A stretch of DNA of 64,000 nt from Rhodoligotrophos defluvii (lineage in GTDB: Bacteria > Pseudomonadota > Alphaproteobacteria > Rhizobiales > Im1). Positions 26,233 to 34,610 of the stretch are shown one piece after another. The stretch is taken from the NCBI RefSeq assembly GCF_005281615.1, contig NZ_SZZM01000003.1, positions 414,207-478,206 of the forward strand, read 5' to 3'. A model generated the notes under the pieces. That model had not been told where the DNA came from and did no database searches. It saw only the letters and a list, made by a program, of their open reading frames with translations. Position 1 is the stretch's first letter; the number at the start of each line of letters is the position of its first letter. A program made the translations under genes and the position numbers.

Positions 26233-28683
26233 TCACTCTGCCGCCTTTTGAGCGGGGATCCTGGCGAGCGGCCTGAATTCGTGCTGGTCCTTGCCCGAGA
26301 CGCGCTCGGCCCACGGATCGACCTGGGCAAACTTCTGGCTGAAGACGAACCGCTCGTAGAACGCCCTGCGACGGGAGGTGTCGTCCATGATCTGACGGCG
26401 AATCTCGTCGTAACCGACGCGCTTCGCCCATTTGTAGATGCGCTCGAGATAGCGGGCCTGCTCGCGATACATCTGGGTCAGTGCCACGATCACCTCAACC
26501 GCCTCGTCCTCCGTCTTCACTTGGCCGAGCACCTCGGTACCCTTGATGTCGAGGCCGGCGGCACCCGCGAAATGGATTTCGAAACCGGACTCGACGCAAA
26601 CCACACCGATGTCCTTGCAGGTCGCCTCGGCGCAGTTTCGCGGACAGCCCGACACCGCCATCTTGACCTTGGCGGGGGTCCAGGACCCCCACATGAACTT
26701 CTCCAGGCGGATGCCGAGACCGGTGGAGTCCTGCGTCCCGAAGCGGCACCAATCCGAGCCGACACAGGTCTTCACCGTGCGCAGTCCTTTGGCATAAGCA
26801 TGGCCCGAGACGAATCCCGCTTTGCCGAGATCGGCCCAGACGGCAGGCAGGTCCTCCTTGCGAATGCCCAACATATCGATGCGCTGCCCGCCGGTCACCT
26901 TCACGGTCGGGATGGCGAACTTGTCGACCACATCGGCAATGGCACGCAGCTCCTTCGCGGACGTGACCCCACCCCACATCCGTGGGACGACGGAATAGGT
27001 GCCGTCCTTCTGGATGTTCGCGTGCACGCGCTCATTGACGAAGCGGGACTGGTAGTCATCCGCGTACTCGTCCGGCCATTCCGCCATGAGGTAATAGTTG
27101 AGCGCCGGCCGGCATTTAGCGCAGCCGCACGAGGTCGTCCACTCCAGCTCCTGCATGACGGCGGGGATGGACTTGAGACGCCGCGCCTTGATGAGCCGGC
27201 GAACCTCGTCATGGCCCAAACTAGTGCACGAGCACATCGGCTGGATCGCTGCCGGACTGTAGCTCGCGCCGAGCGTCAGCGACATCAGCTTTTCGACCAG
27301 GCCGGTGCATGAGCCGCAGGATGCCGAGGCCTTCGTGTGTGCGCGCACATCGTCCAGGGTCGTCAGGCCCTTGCCCGTGATGGTCGAGACAATCTTGCCC
27401 TTGCATACGCCGTTGCAGCCGCAGATTTCCGCGTCATCCGCCAAGGCCGCAACGGCGGCCAAAGGGTCCGGCGAGGCGCTCCCCTGAAATGCCTGACCGA
27501 AGATCAGCGTCTCGCGCATCTCGGATATGTCCGTCTGCTTCTTCTGCAGATCGGTGAACCAGGCGCCGTCAGACGTGTCTCCGAACAGCACCGCGCCGAT
27601 GATGCGGTTCTCCTGAAGGACCACGCGCTTGTAGACCCCGGCCGAGGCGTCGCGCAGCACGATCTCCTCGCGGTTATCGCCGTCGGCGAAGTCGCCAAGC
27701 GAAAACAGGTCTATGCCGGTGACCTTGAGCCTGGTCGGCGTCTCCACATGGACGAAGCGACGATCCCCTGAGCCCGCAAGTGTGGCCGCTGCTACGCGCG
27801 CCATTTCGTATAGAGGGGCGACGAGACCGTAGACGTTGCCGCCTACTTCGGCACATTCTCCGATGGCCAGGATGTCCGGATCGGAGGTCTGCATACGGTC
27901 ATCGGTGACAATGCCGCGATTGACCTCGAGAGCCGCCTCCTGGGCGAGCGCGACGTTCGGCCGGATGCCCACCGCCATGACCACGAGGGTTGCCGGAATG
28001 ACGGAACCGTCGGCCAGCTGCACGCCCTCGACCCGGCCGTTGCCGAATATGGCTTTCGTGTCGGCCTTGGTCACGACCTTGATGCCGCGTGCCTCTATGG
28101 CTTTCTGAAGGAGGTAGCCGGCCGCCGGGTCGAGTTGACGTTCCATCAGCGTTGGCATGACGTGCAGCACGGTCACGTCCATGCCGCGCTCCTTGAGGCC
28201 CGCAGCGGCTTCGAGCCCGAGCAGTCCGCCGCCGATCACTACGGCCTTCTCGCGCGATTGCGCTGCGAGCAGCATCGCGTTGACATCGTCGAGATCGCGG
28301 TAGGTCAACACGCCGGGCAGATCCTTCCCCGGCACCGGCAGAATGAACGGCACCGAGCCCGTGGCAATGACGAGCCTGTCATAGGCTTCGGTCACGCCCT
28401 GGTCGGAGGTCACCGTCTTGGCGGCGCGGTCGATCGCGACGATGCGGTGCCCCTTATACAGGGTAATGCCGTTGGCGATGTACCACCCGTCGCCGTGAAT
28501 GACGATTTCCTCAAAGGCCTTCTCGCCCGAGAGGACCGGCGACAGCATGATGCGGTCGTAGTTTACGCGCGGCTCAGCGTTGAAGATGGTTATGGCGTAG
28601 CGGTCGGGTGCGGCATCCAGCAGGTGCTCCAGCATGCGACCGGGGGCCATGCCGTTGCCGATGATGACGAGTCGTTCGGTCAT
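26233..28683 (-). CDS. nirB: Nitrite reductase [NAD(P)H] large subunit
   Basis: 816 residues, the expected length. The N-terminal FAD/NAD(P)H domain (RLVIIGNGMAPGRMLEHLL; AVVIGGGLLGLEAAAGLKER) is followed by BFD-like [2Fe-2S] modules (ICGCNGVCKGKI, ASCGSCTGLVE, CSCTSLGHDEVRRLIKARRL, SCGCAKCRPAL). The siroheme/[4Fe-4S] half follows, with KTCVGSDWCRFGTQDSTGLG and SGCPRNCAEATCKDIG supplying the cluster cysteines. It catalyses the six-electron reduction of nitrite to ammonium in the cytoplasm. It lies 18 bp after the transporter gene, and CysG at the operon's end supplies its siroheme. Confidence 0.97.
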   Translation of the reverse strand: MTERLVIIGNGMAPGRMLEHLLDAAPDRYAITIFNAEPRVNYDRIMLSPVLSGEKAFEEIVIHGDGWYIANGITLYKGHRIVAIDRAAKTVTSDQGVTEAYDRLVIATGSVPFILPVPGKDLPGVLTYRDLDDVNAMLLAAQSREKAVVIGGGLLGLEAAAGLKERGMDVTVLHVMPTLMERQLDPAAGYLLQKAIEARGIKVVTKADTKAIFGNGRVEGVQLADGSVIPATLVVMAVGIRPNVALAQEAALEVNRGIVTDDRMQTSDPDILAIGECAEVGGNVYGLVAPLYEMARVAAATLAGSGDRRFVHVETPTRLKVTGIDLFSLGDFADGDNREEIVLRDASAGVYKRVVLQENRIIGAVLFGDTSDGAWFTDLQKKQTDISEMRETLIFGQAFQGSASPDPLAAVAALADDAEICGCNGVCKGKIVSTITGKGLTTLDDVRAHTKASASCGSCTGLVEKLMSLTLGASYSPAAIQPMCSCTSLGHDEVRRLIKARRLKSIPAVMQELEWTTSCGCAKCRPALNYYLMAEWPDEYADDYQSRFVNERVHANIQKDGTYSVVPRMWGGVTSAKELRAIADVVDKFAIPTVKVTGGQRIDMLGIRKEDLPAVWADLGKAGFVSGHAYAKGLRTVKTCVGSDWCRFGTQDSTGLGIRLEKFMWGSWTPAKVKMAVSGCPRNCAEATCKDIGVVCVESGFEIHFAGAAGLDIKGTEVLGQVKTEDEAVEVIVALTQMYREQARYLERIYKWAKRVGYDEIRRQIMDDTSRRRAFYERFVFSQKFAQVDPWAERVSGKDQHEFRPLARIPAQKAAE

Positions 28684-28701
28684 GGGCGTGGTCCTTCTCT
28701 C

Positions 28702-30006
28702 TCATTCCGCTGCGGGGGCGAGCATGTCGGTCCGATCGGCGGCGGTCCTTCGTTCCATCCGCCGGATCGCGCCATGCATCCAGGCCAGGCAAGCGGCGGT
28801 GATGAGGAACAGCAGCAGGAAGCAGCTCGACCAGATGCCTGTCAGGTCGTTGAGCGCGCCAAACAGGATCGGCAGAACGAAGCCGCCGAGACCGCCGATC
28901 ATGCCGACGAGGCCGCCCACCGCACCGACATTGTCGGGGTAGTAGACGGGAATGTGCTTGTAGACCGCGGCCTTGCCGAGGCTCATGAACAAGCCGAGCA
29001 CGAAGGCGATGATGACGAAGGCCGTGGGGCCTATCGCGAAGCGGAAGCTGATCGCGCCGTTGATGCCCTGGACCGTATAGTCGGCCGCCGGCAGGGACAG
29101 CAACGCGCAGCAGACCGCGCAGACCGAGAAGGTCCAGTAGAGAACCGTTCGCGCCCCGATGCGGTCCGACAGGACGCCGCCATAGGCGCGAAAGATGGAG
29201 GCGGGAACCGAGTAGGCCGCCCCGATCATGCCGGCGGTGGCGAGATCGAAGCCGTATACGCCGACGAGGTAGCGCGGCAGCCAGAGCGCCAGTGCGACGA
29301 AGGCGCCGAACGCGAAGAAGTAGTAGAAAGCAAAGCGCCACACCCGCATGTCGGCGAGTGGCGCGAACTCGCCAGCGAAGCTACGTGTTTGCCCCGTGCC
29401 CGATAGCCGCCGGCGGCGGATCACCGGATCGTCTTCGGTGGTGAACCAGAACACGATGGCCATGATCGCCAGCGCGGCCGCCCAGATCAGCGCCACGGTC
29501 TGCCAGCCCCAGGCGAGGAGCACGAAAGGCGCTGCAAACTTGGTGACGGCGGCGCCGACATTGCCGACGCCGAAGATCCCGAGCGCCGTCCCCTGTCTTT
29601 CGGCGGTATAGAACCGCGAGACATAGGCGACACCGACGGCGAAAGACCCGCCGGCGAGACCCACGCCAAGTGCCGCTAGCAGCAGCTCCGCGAACGTGCT
29701 GGCGAAGGCGAGCAAAAAGGTCGCGAGCGCGGCGGCCAGCATGGTGCCGGTATAGACCAGCCGGCCGCCCAGCCGGTCCGTCCAGACGCCGAGCAGGATG
29801 CGCACCAGTGACCCGGTCAGGATCGGCGTGCCGACCAGGACACCGAATTCGGTGTCGGTCAGGCCGAGCGCATCTTTGATGCGAACGCCGATAATGGAGA
29901 AGATCGTCCACACGGCGAAGCACACGGTGAAGGCGATGGTGGACAGCGAGAGGGTGCGCGTTGCGGAAGGTTCGGGAACAGGCACGGCTTCGGTGATTTG
30001 GCTCAT
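28702..30006 (-). CDS. Nitrate/nitrite MFS transporter (NarK/NasA type)
   Basis: 434 residues from the ATG at 30006 with AAGGAG upstream. It has about 12 membrane segments. Nitrate/nitrite porter signatures are visible: GSFAVGVAYVSRFYTAERQG (first nitrate signature region), GVGNVGAAVTKFAAPFVL, and SLGKAAVYKHIPVYYPDNVG with VGGLVGMIGGLGGFVLPILF (second signature). It imports nitrate, possibly exporting nitrite. It is the first gene of the nitrate operon and is preceded by a regulated leader (terminator plus ANTAR-type hairpin). Confidence 0.93.
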   Translation of the reverse strand: MSQITEAVPVPEPSATRTLSLSTIAFTVCFAVWTIFSIIGVRIKDALGLTDTEFGVLVGTPILTGSLVRILLGVWTDRLGGRLVYTGTMLAAALATFLLAFASTFAELLLAALGVGLAGGSFAVGVAYVSRFYTAERQGTALGIFGVGNVGAAVTKFAAPFVLLAWGWQTVALIWAAALAIMAIVFWFTTEDDPVIRRRRLSGTGQTRSFAGEFAPLADMRVWRFAFYYFFAFGAFVALALWLPRYLVGVYGFDLATAGMIGAAYSVPASIFRAYGGVLSDRIGARTVLYWTFSVCAVCCALLSLPAADYTVQGINGAISFRFAIGPTAFVIIAFVLGLFMSLGKAAVYKHIPVYYPDNVGAVGGLVGMIGGLGGFVLPILFGALNDLTGIWSSCFLLLFLITAACLAWMHGAIRRMERRTAADRTDMLAPAAE

Positions 30007-30048
30007 CGCTGGCTCCTTGAGCGGCACGAGGCGGCGCTGCGCTTGGCT

Positions 30049-30122
30049 GAAAAGAAAAAGCCGCCGGCCAGGTCGCCCGCATCCCACGCAAGCGGGATCG
30101 CGAATTGACCTGATCGGCAGCT
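30049..30122 (-). terminator. Leader intrinsic terminator of the nitrate operon
   Basis: On the minus strand AGCTGCCGATCAGGTC (30122-30107) pairs with GACCTGGCCGGCGGCT (30074-30059) over 16 positions, with two G-U wobbles and one mismatch. The loop carries its own small hairpin (CCCGC/GCGGG). The stem is followed at once by TTTTTCTTTT (30058-30049). It lies upstream of the first gene, so it must be bypassed for expression, presumably by NasT. Confidence 0.8.
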
Positions 30123-30158
30123 TTGCCTGGAGCGCCCGCCCTTGGACGCGAATATGAT

Positions 30159-30174
30159 GGCCCATCGTTGGGCC
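30159..30174 (-). promoter_or_regulatory. ANTAR-type hairpin with A1-G4 hexaloop
   Basis: On the minus strand GGCCC-AACGAT-GGGCC makes a 5-bp stem with a six-base loop that has A at position 1 and G at position 4. That is the recognition feature reported for RNA targets of ANTAR-domain proteins. It sits 36 nt upstream of the terminator stem and downstream of a second candidate hairpin. Confidence 0.7.
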
Positions 30175-30276
30175 CAGCGATTACCACGCAGAAACCGTGC
30201 CAGCTCCGGCGTGGAGACGAATAGTCTTTGAAATCAGGCGTTTATCAGGTAAGAACCTCGTAGGCCTCGCCTGCGC

Positions 30277-30292
30277 AGCCAAAAGCCTGCCA
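30277..30292 (-). promoter_or_regulatory. Sigma-54 (RpoN) promoter of the nitrate operon
   Basis: The minus strand reads TGGCAGGCTTTTGGCT, which has GG and GC dinucleotides separated by exactly 10 nt, the invariant -24/-12 spacing. It compares well with TGGCAC-N5-TTGCW. The predicted start is near 30266. Confidence 0.75.
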
Positions 30293-30310
30293 GTTTTTCT
30301 CGCAATGCGC

Positions 30311-30325
30311 GCACAATATTTGTGC
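30311..30325. promoter_or_regulatory. NtrC-like binding site upstream of the nitrate operon
   Basis: GCAC-N7-GTGC (GCACAATATTTGTGC) is a dyad matching the core of known NtrC sites. It is centred about 52 bp upstream of the inferred sigma-54 start site. It ties the operon to nitrogen limitation. Its nearness to the promoter is closer than in the textbook glnA enhancer. Confidence 0.65.
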
Positions 30326-30371
30326 AGCGCACCATAGGGCGGCAGGGTACGCGGAACATTCAGCCGCTGCG

Positions 30372-31580
30372 TCACATCGCTAAATAATCGTCCAGCCGGT
30401 CTGGATCGAAGGTCTTGCCGTCGAAGAAACCGTCGGGACCGAGAAGGAGGCTCGCGCCGGCGGAACCGACGGGCATGGGGGTTTGCAGCGCGCCCTCGAC
30501 CTTGGCGTTGGCGCCGGGCAGCGCCACGCCGAGCGACTTGAGCACTGTGCGATAGATCTCCGGCCGATACGTGTCGCGCGCGACCGCCTCATGCGCGGCG
30601 CTTGCCTCAATCTGCCCCCAGCGCACCATCTGGCTGTAGAACCAAAGAGCGTGGCTCTTCCACGGAAAGGTCGCCGCGCGCGCGTGCGGTATGAAGAAGT
30701 CGGCCGCGATCACGGTGCTGTCATCGCCCGCCTCGATCTCGCCGGAGAGCGCCGGGCGAAGCCATTCGGCGGGGCATCCCACATAGTCGGGTCGTGAAAG
30801 AAGCTCCGCTAGCGCCTGGTGGTTCGCCGCGTCACCACACCACTGGGCGGCGCGGTAGAGCGCTCTGAGCAGCGCGGCGAGGGCATCCGGGTTCGCATCT
30901 GCCCAGGAGGCTGAGACACCGAGCACTTTTTCGGGGCTCGATCGCCAGATGGCCGCCTTGACCGTTGCAATGCGCCCGACCCTCCTTGCGACGGCGGCCG
31001 TGTTCCAGGGTTCGCCGACGCAGTAGCCGTCGATGCGGCCGGCTTCCAACGCATCCGCCATCAGCGGCGGCGGAACGATGACGATCTCCACATCGCGGTC
31101 GGGGGCGATGCCGCAGCCCGCCAACCAGTAGCGCAGTTCGTAATTGTGGCCGGAATGAGGGTGGACGACGGCGAAGCGGAGGCGTTCCCTGTCCCCGCGG
31201 GCGTCGACGGCGCGCTTGAGTGCCGCTCCGTTCGAAAGCGCCTCGAAACCGGGACCGGCGCCATTGTCCCTCATCGCGGCCCATAGGGCGCGCGAGACCG
31301 TGACCGCATTCCCGCCAAGACCCATGGCTAAGGGCGCAATGGTACGTGTGGCCAGAGGGGCAAGGCCGAGATTGAATGCGATCGGCATCGGCGCCAGCAT
31401 ATGCGCGACATCGAAATGCCCGACGGCGAGCCGATCGCGAATGCTCGCCCAAGAGTTCTCGCGGACGAGCACGAGCTCGAGGCCTTCTGCTTCGGCAAAA
31501 CCTCCTTCACGCGCGACGACGAGCAGCGCGCTGTCGAGCAGCGGTAGGAAGCCGGCCGTGACGCGATGGCTCGCCGTCAT
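30372..31580 (-). CDS. nasS: NasS-type nitrate/nitrite sensor (NrtA-like)
   Basis: 402 residues with no signal peptide, so cytoplasmic. It resembles nitrate ABC binding proteins of the NrtA/NasS family: TAGFLPLLDSALLVVAREGG, ISMSRICW-like region as GHFDVAHMLAPMPIAFNLGL, HPHSGHNYELRYWLAGCGI, GRIDGYCVGEPWNTAAVA. The absence of an export signal and its pairing with nasT point to the NasS sensor rather than a transporter subunit. NasS is known to hold NasT inactive until nitrate or nitrite binds. Its ATG overlaps the nasT stop (ATGA). Confidence 0.9.
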   Translation of the reverse strand: MTASHRVTAGFLPLLDSALLVVAREGGFAEAEGLELVLVRENSWASIRDRLAVGHFDVAHMLAPMPIAFNLGLAPLATRTIAPLAMGLGGNAVTVSRALWAAMRDNGAGPGFEALSNGAALKRAVDARGDRERLRFAVVHPHSGHNYELRYWLAGCGIAPDRDVEIVIVPPPLMADALEAGRIDGYCVGEPWNTAAVARRVGRIATVKAAIWRSSPEKVLGVSASWADANPDALAALLRALYRAAQWCGDAANHQALAELLSRPDYVGCPAEWLRPALSGEIEAGDDSTVIAADFFIPHARAATFPWKSHALWFYSQMVRWGQIEASAAHEAVARDTYRPEIYRTVLKSLGVALPGANAKVEGALQTPMPVGSAGASLLLGPDGFFDGKTFDPDRLDDYLAM

Positions 31581-32179
31581 GTGTCGTCCCCCGGTGCGAG
31601 CAATCCCGCCGCCATGATGAGGCTCTGCGCGATCTCGCTGATCTTGCGGTTTTGGTTCATCGCCGTCCTGCGCAGCAGCGCATAGGCGTCCTGCTCGGAG
31701 AGCCCGCGCGATTTCATGAGGATCCCCTTTGCACGCTCGACCAGTCTGCGGTTCTCCAGCTGGGTGCGCGCTTCCTCGAGCTCGCGCGCCATGCGCGAGA
31801 AGGCGTTGAAGCGGCTGATCGCCATGTCCAGGATCGGCTTGACGCGCTCCTTACGCAGACCATCGACCACATAGGCGGACACGCCCGCATCTACCGCCGC
31901 CTCTATGGACGCGCGGTCGGACCGGTCGACGAACATGGCAATCGGGCGCTTTACGGCCCGGGTGAGCTGGAACATGCTTTCGAGCATGTCGCGATTAGGA
32001 TTCTCCAGATCGATGACGATCACGTCCGGCTCTGTCTCGGCAATGCGCCGTGCGATGCCGGTAACATCGTGGATCGCTGTTACCTGCGCGTGACCAGCCT
32101 CGCGCAATCCCTCCTCGATGATGGCCGCACGAATGCGGTTTTCGTCAATGATCAAGATCCTGAGAGAGGTCGGGTCCAT
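31577..32179 (-). CDS. nasT: NasT-type ANTAR antiterminator/response regulator
   Basis: 200 residues: an N-terminal receiver-like domain (RILIIDENRIRAAIIEEGLR; PDVIVIDLENPNRDMLESM), a coiled segment (FSRMARELEEARTQLENRRL), and a C-terminal ANTAR domain of about 60 residues (VERAKGILMKSRGLSEQDAY, ALLRRTAMNQNRKISEIAQS). ANTAR proteins bind twin hexaloop hairpins in RNA and prevent terminator formation. A ribosome site AAAGAGAGAG precedes the ATG. The probable target is the leader at 30007-30266. It is co-transcribed with nasS. Confidence 0.93.
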   Translation of the reverse strand: MDPTSLRILIIDENRIRAAIIEEGLREAGHAQVTAIHDVTGIARRIAETEPDVIVIDLENPNRDMLESMFQLTRAVKRPIAMFVDRSDRASIEAAVDAGVSAYVVDGLRKERVKPILDMAISRFNAFSRMARELEEARTQLENRRLVERAKGILMKSRGLSEQDAYALLRRTAMNQNRKISEIAQSLIMAAGLLAPGDDT

Positions 32180-32472
32180 GCACTCTCTCTTTGCCTGCCA
32201 ATATCAACGGTGCAAGTCAAATAGCAGGTTACGCGATGGGGCTTGGCTGATTTGCGTGAGGGAAGGCAGCGCTCAAATCTGCTAGGTCGCAAGTGCCTAC
32301 GGCCCTCATTGGGCCGGGAGTGGAACCGCGGCTCTTGCCATGGACATGGAAGAAAAAAGAACCCCCGGTTCAACTTTTGGGCCACCAGAGTGTTATGGGT
32401 CGCGGGCGGATGGTTCACGCAGTCCAGGACCTGCGAAGGGCATGCCCTGGAGGAGCAAGCAAGGAGATCGGC

Positions 32473-33345
32473 ATGGACGCACGCGTGAGGCACCGTCGCA
32501 TCGTGGTCGGTGAGGTCGACACGTTCTACCGCGAGGCAGGACCGGACGACGCGCCCGTGGTCCTGCTTCCACATGGCTATCCTTGCTCGTCATACGAGTT
32601 CCGGAACCTCATGCCGCGATTGGCCGACCGCTGGCGGCTACTCGCGCCCGACTATCCCGGCTTCGGCTACAGCGCCACGCCCGACGACTTCGACTACAGT
32701 TTTGACGGCTATGCCGACTTCCTCGATGGCTTCGTGGAGGCACTCGGCATCGTAAGTTTCGCGCTCTATCTTCACGACTTCGGCTCGCCCATCGGCGTGC
32801 GCTTGGCAATCAAGGCGCCGGAGCGCGTAACGGCCCTCATCATCCAAAACGGCGACGTGCCCTACGAGGACGCGCTCGGCGCGAAATACGCTGAGATCGA
32901 GCAGACATGGGAGCTGCCGCACTCCCGGATGAGAGAGAAGTTGGCTGAAGCCGTGAGCGAGGAGACGTTCAAGGAGGAGTTCCTGAACGACGTGAGCCGG
33001 GAGCTCGCGCAGCGCATCCCTCCAGACCTCTGGAAGCTGCACTGGTCGCTGATGACGCCGAAACGCAAGGAGATCGCGGTTGACCTCCTTGCGGGCCTGA
33101 AGGCGAACCGAGCCTGGTTCCCGCACCATCGGAACTATCTCGCCGAAAACCGGCCGCCGACGCTGATCGTGTGGGGGCCGCAGGACGGGTACATGCCGGA
33201 AGCGTCGGCTCGCGCCTATCTTCGCGACCTTCCCGATGCTGAGCTCCACCTGCTCGATGGCGGCCACTGGCTGCTTGAGACCAATCTCGAGGAGGTGGTC
33301 GGGCTGATCCGCGACTTCCTCAATCGGGTTCAGGCGCCTCGGTGA
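32473..33345 (+). CDS. Alpha/beta hydrolase (epoxide hydrolase/haloalkane dehalogenase-like)
   Basis: 290 residues from the ATG at 32473, with AAGGAGA 5 nt upstream. The alpha/beta hydrolase landmarks are HGYPCSSYEFRNLMPRLADR (oxyanion region), nucleophile Asp in YLHDFGSPIG, WGPQDGYMPEASA (acid) and DGGHWLLETNLEE (His). An Asp nucleophile fits epoxide hydrolases and dehalogenases rather than esterases. The large cap domain (PYEDALGAKYAEIEQTWELP) is not diagnostic. The substrate is unknown. It diverges from nasT across 293 bp that carry no other gene I can support. Confidence 0.85.
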   Translation: MDARVRHRRIVVGEVDTFYREAGPDDAPVVLLPHGYPCSSYEFRNLMPRLADRWRLLAPDYPGFGYSATPDDFDYSFDGYADFLDGFVEALGIVSFALYLHDFGSPIGVRLAIKAPERVTALIIQNGDVPYEDALGAKYAEIEQTWELPHSRMREKLAEAVSEETFKEEFLNDVSRELAQRIPPDLWKLHWSLMTPKRKEIAVDLLAGLKANRAWFPHHRNYLAENRPPTLIVWGPQDGYMPEASARAYLRDLPDAELHLLDGGHWLLETNLEEVVGLIRDFLNRVQAPR

Positions 33346-33483
33346 CCATCACCAACGGCGGCAGTACATCTCCACTCGTGCGGAACCGGTATGCTGCGCA
33401 AAAGACTGCGGGCACGGGCGAAACAACAACGTCAAGCTGATCGCGATTGGCCCAGTAAAGTCAGCCCTCTAAAGAACAAGGTG

Positions 33484-33573
33484 TGGCGGAGGGGGTGGGA
33501 TTCGAACCCACGGTGCGCTTGCACGCACGGCGGTTTTCAAGACCGCTGCCTTAAACCACTCGGCCACCCCTCC
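33484..33573 (-). tRNA. tRNA-Ser (anticodon TGA)
   Basis: A 90-nt class II tRNA on the minus strand with encoded CCA (33484-33486). The acceptor stem is GGAGGGG/CCCCTCC, the D-arm GGCCGAGTGGTTTAAGGC, and the anticodon loop CTTGAAA gives TGA. The long variable arm GTGCG...CGCAC typical of serine tRNAs is present, and the T-arm is GTGGGTTCGAATCCCAC. Confidence 0.96.
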
Positions 33574-33613
33574 AAAGGCGATGTCGACGGGTATATGGGA
33601 CCGGCGAAGCGAA

Positions 33614-33640
33614 CCCGCGAGAGCCGGTCAGGCTCGCGGG
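33614..33640 (-). terminator. GC-rich stem-loop downstream of the lipoprotein gene
   Basis: A perfect 8-bp stem CCCGCGAG (33614-33621) and CTCGCGGG (33633-33640) lies between the lipoprotein gene (ends 33689) and tRNA-Ser. No T-run follows, so a terminator role is only plausible. Confidence 0.35.
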
Positions 33641-33688
33641 GTTCTATCATTGCCTCGCGCCGGTTGCAAAGGCTGGAGCAGGCTCCGT

Positions 33689-34081
33689 TCACATACAGGG
33701 CCGCAGCGCCTCCAGCACCAGGCCGTCCCACTCCGGATAGCTGTAGAGATCGATCACCGTCTCATACTGCGCCAGAACCATGAGGCGCACCCGATAAGGC
33801 TTGTGCCGCCCCAAGGGCCCCTGGCTCACGGTCGCCTCAGGTTCGATCTTGACGATCACGTCCGGCTCCTGGACCACGATCCTGTGGGCGATCGGCTTGC
33901 CCAATGGCGATGTCACCCCGAAGCTGCGGTCCAGCGCCTCCGCCACGCAGGCAATGCTTCTCTCAAAGCTGCGCTTGGCCACCCAGCTGTGCGCCGGGGC
34001 CTCGTCGCGCAGCGACGGTCCACAGCCGCTCAGCCCTGAAGTGCCCAGCACCAAGGCCAGCGCCAGAACATAGTGTCTCAT
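33689..34081 (-). CDS. Small lipoprotein of unknown function
   Basis: 130 residues from the ATG at 34081. It starts MRHYVLALALVLGTSGLSGC, a lipoprotein signal with lipobox LSGC, and an earlier in-frame start would place 19 charged residues before it. The mature part (RSFERSIACVAEALDRSFGV, VVQEPDVIVKIEPEATVSQG, RVRLMVLAQYETVIDLYSYP) has no recognised domain and looks like a small mixed alpha/beta envelope protein. It is the gene nearest the 5' side of tRNA-Ser. Confidence 0.75.
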   Translation of the reverse strand: MRHYVLALALVLGTSGLSGCGPSLRDEAPAHSWVAKRSFERSIACVAEALDRSFGVTSPLGKPIAHRIVVQEPDVIVKIEPEATVSQGPLGRHKPYRVRLMVLAQYETVIDLYSYPEWDGLVLEALRPCM

Positions 34082-34214
34082 GCCTCGTGTTTCCCCGCGA
34101 ACGCCCGATGCCCGCAACACCTGCCCCTGATTCTCCACGCTCGCATAGTGTCACGAAACGAAGGCACGATCAGCAAAGAAAGCGCAACAGGACGGCAGCC
34201 GCTTCAGCGCGCGC

Positions 34215-34472
34215 CTAGTTCGTGCGGGTTCCGGGTGGCGGTGGCTGCTCCGCCCGTTCCGCCATGCGGAGGAGCGCGCCGGCAAGCGCCCGCGCTTGCG
34301 CCGACGTCAATACCAGCTGCAGCGCTTCGAGATCGGACGCGACCTTCTCCCCCGAAGCATGCTCGAGCCGCAGCGCGCAGGCGGTCTCCGCCACCACGGC
34401 GGTCTCATAGCCGACAAGCGCCCGGAGAACGATCATGCCGTCTGCATCCCTGTTCCATTCGACCATCGGCAT
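34215..34472 (-). CDS. 85-residue hypothetical protein
   Basis: The frame from the ATG at 34472 has AGGAGAGG just upstream. It starts MPMVEWNRDADGMIVLRALV and continues with GYETAVVAETACALRLEHAS and LQLVLTSAQARALAGALLRM, ending in a Pro-rich tail. It has no signal peptide or membrane segment. It lies between ecfG and the lipoprotein gene on the same strand. Function unknown. Confidence 0.6.
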   Translation of the reverse strand: MPMVEWNRDADGMIVLRALVGYETAVVAETACALRLEHASGEKVASDLEALQLVLTSAQARALAGALLRMAERAEQPPPPGTRTN

Positions 34473-34610
34473 ACCCTCTCCTGTTCGCGAGCCGCGCAAC
34501 TTAGCACAAGCATGCCTCAGCGAAAGGCGCTCTGATCTGCACCCGGCTCCGCTTGGTCGGTGGTCGCTTGCGTCAGGATCGGAAGAAGTCGCCGGCGGAA
34601 AAGGGCGATG

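Larger units (their letters stand above)
30007..30266 (-). promoter_or_regulatory. Nitrate operon leader (NasT/ANTAR-type antitermination region)
   Basis: About 260 nt of untranslated leader lies between the inferred sigma-54 start (near 30266) and the transporter ATG at 30006. In transcript order it holds: a hairpin with a 6-bp stem CCACGC/GCGTGG (30214-30184); a hairpin with hexaloop AACGAT (30174-30159); a long terminator (30122-30049); then AAGGAG and the start codon. This is the arrangement expected for ANTAR-protein antitermination, and nasT lies just upstream. The first hairpin does not show a canonical hexaloop, so its exact fold is uncertain. Confidence 0.75.
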
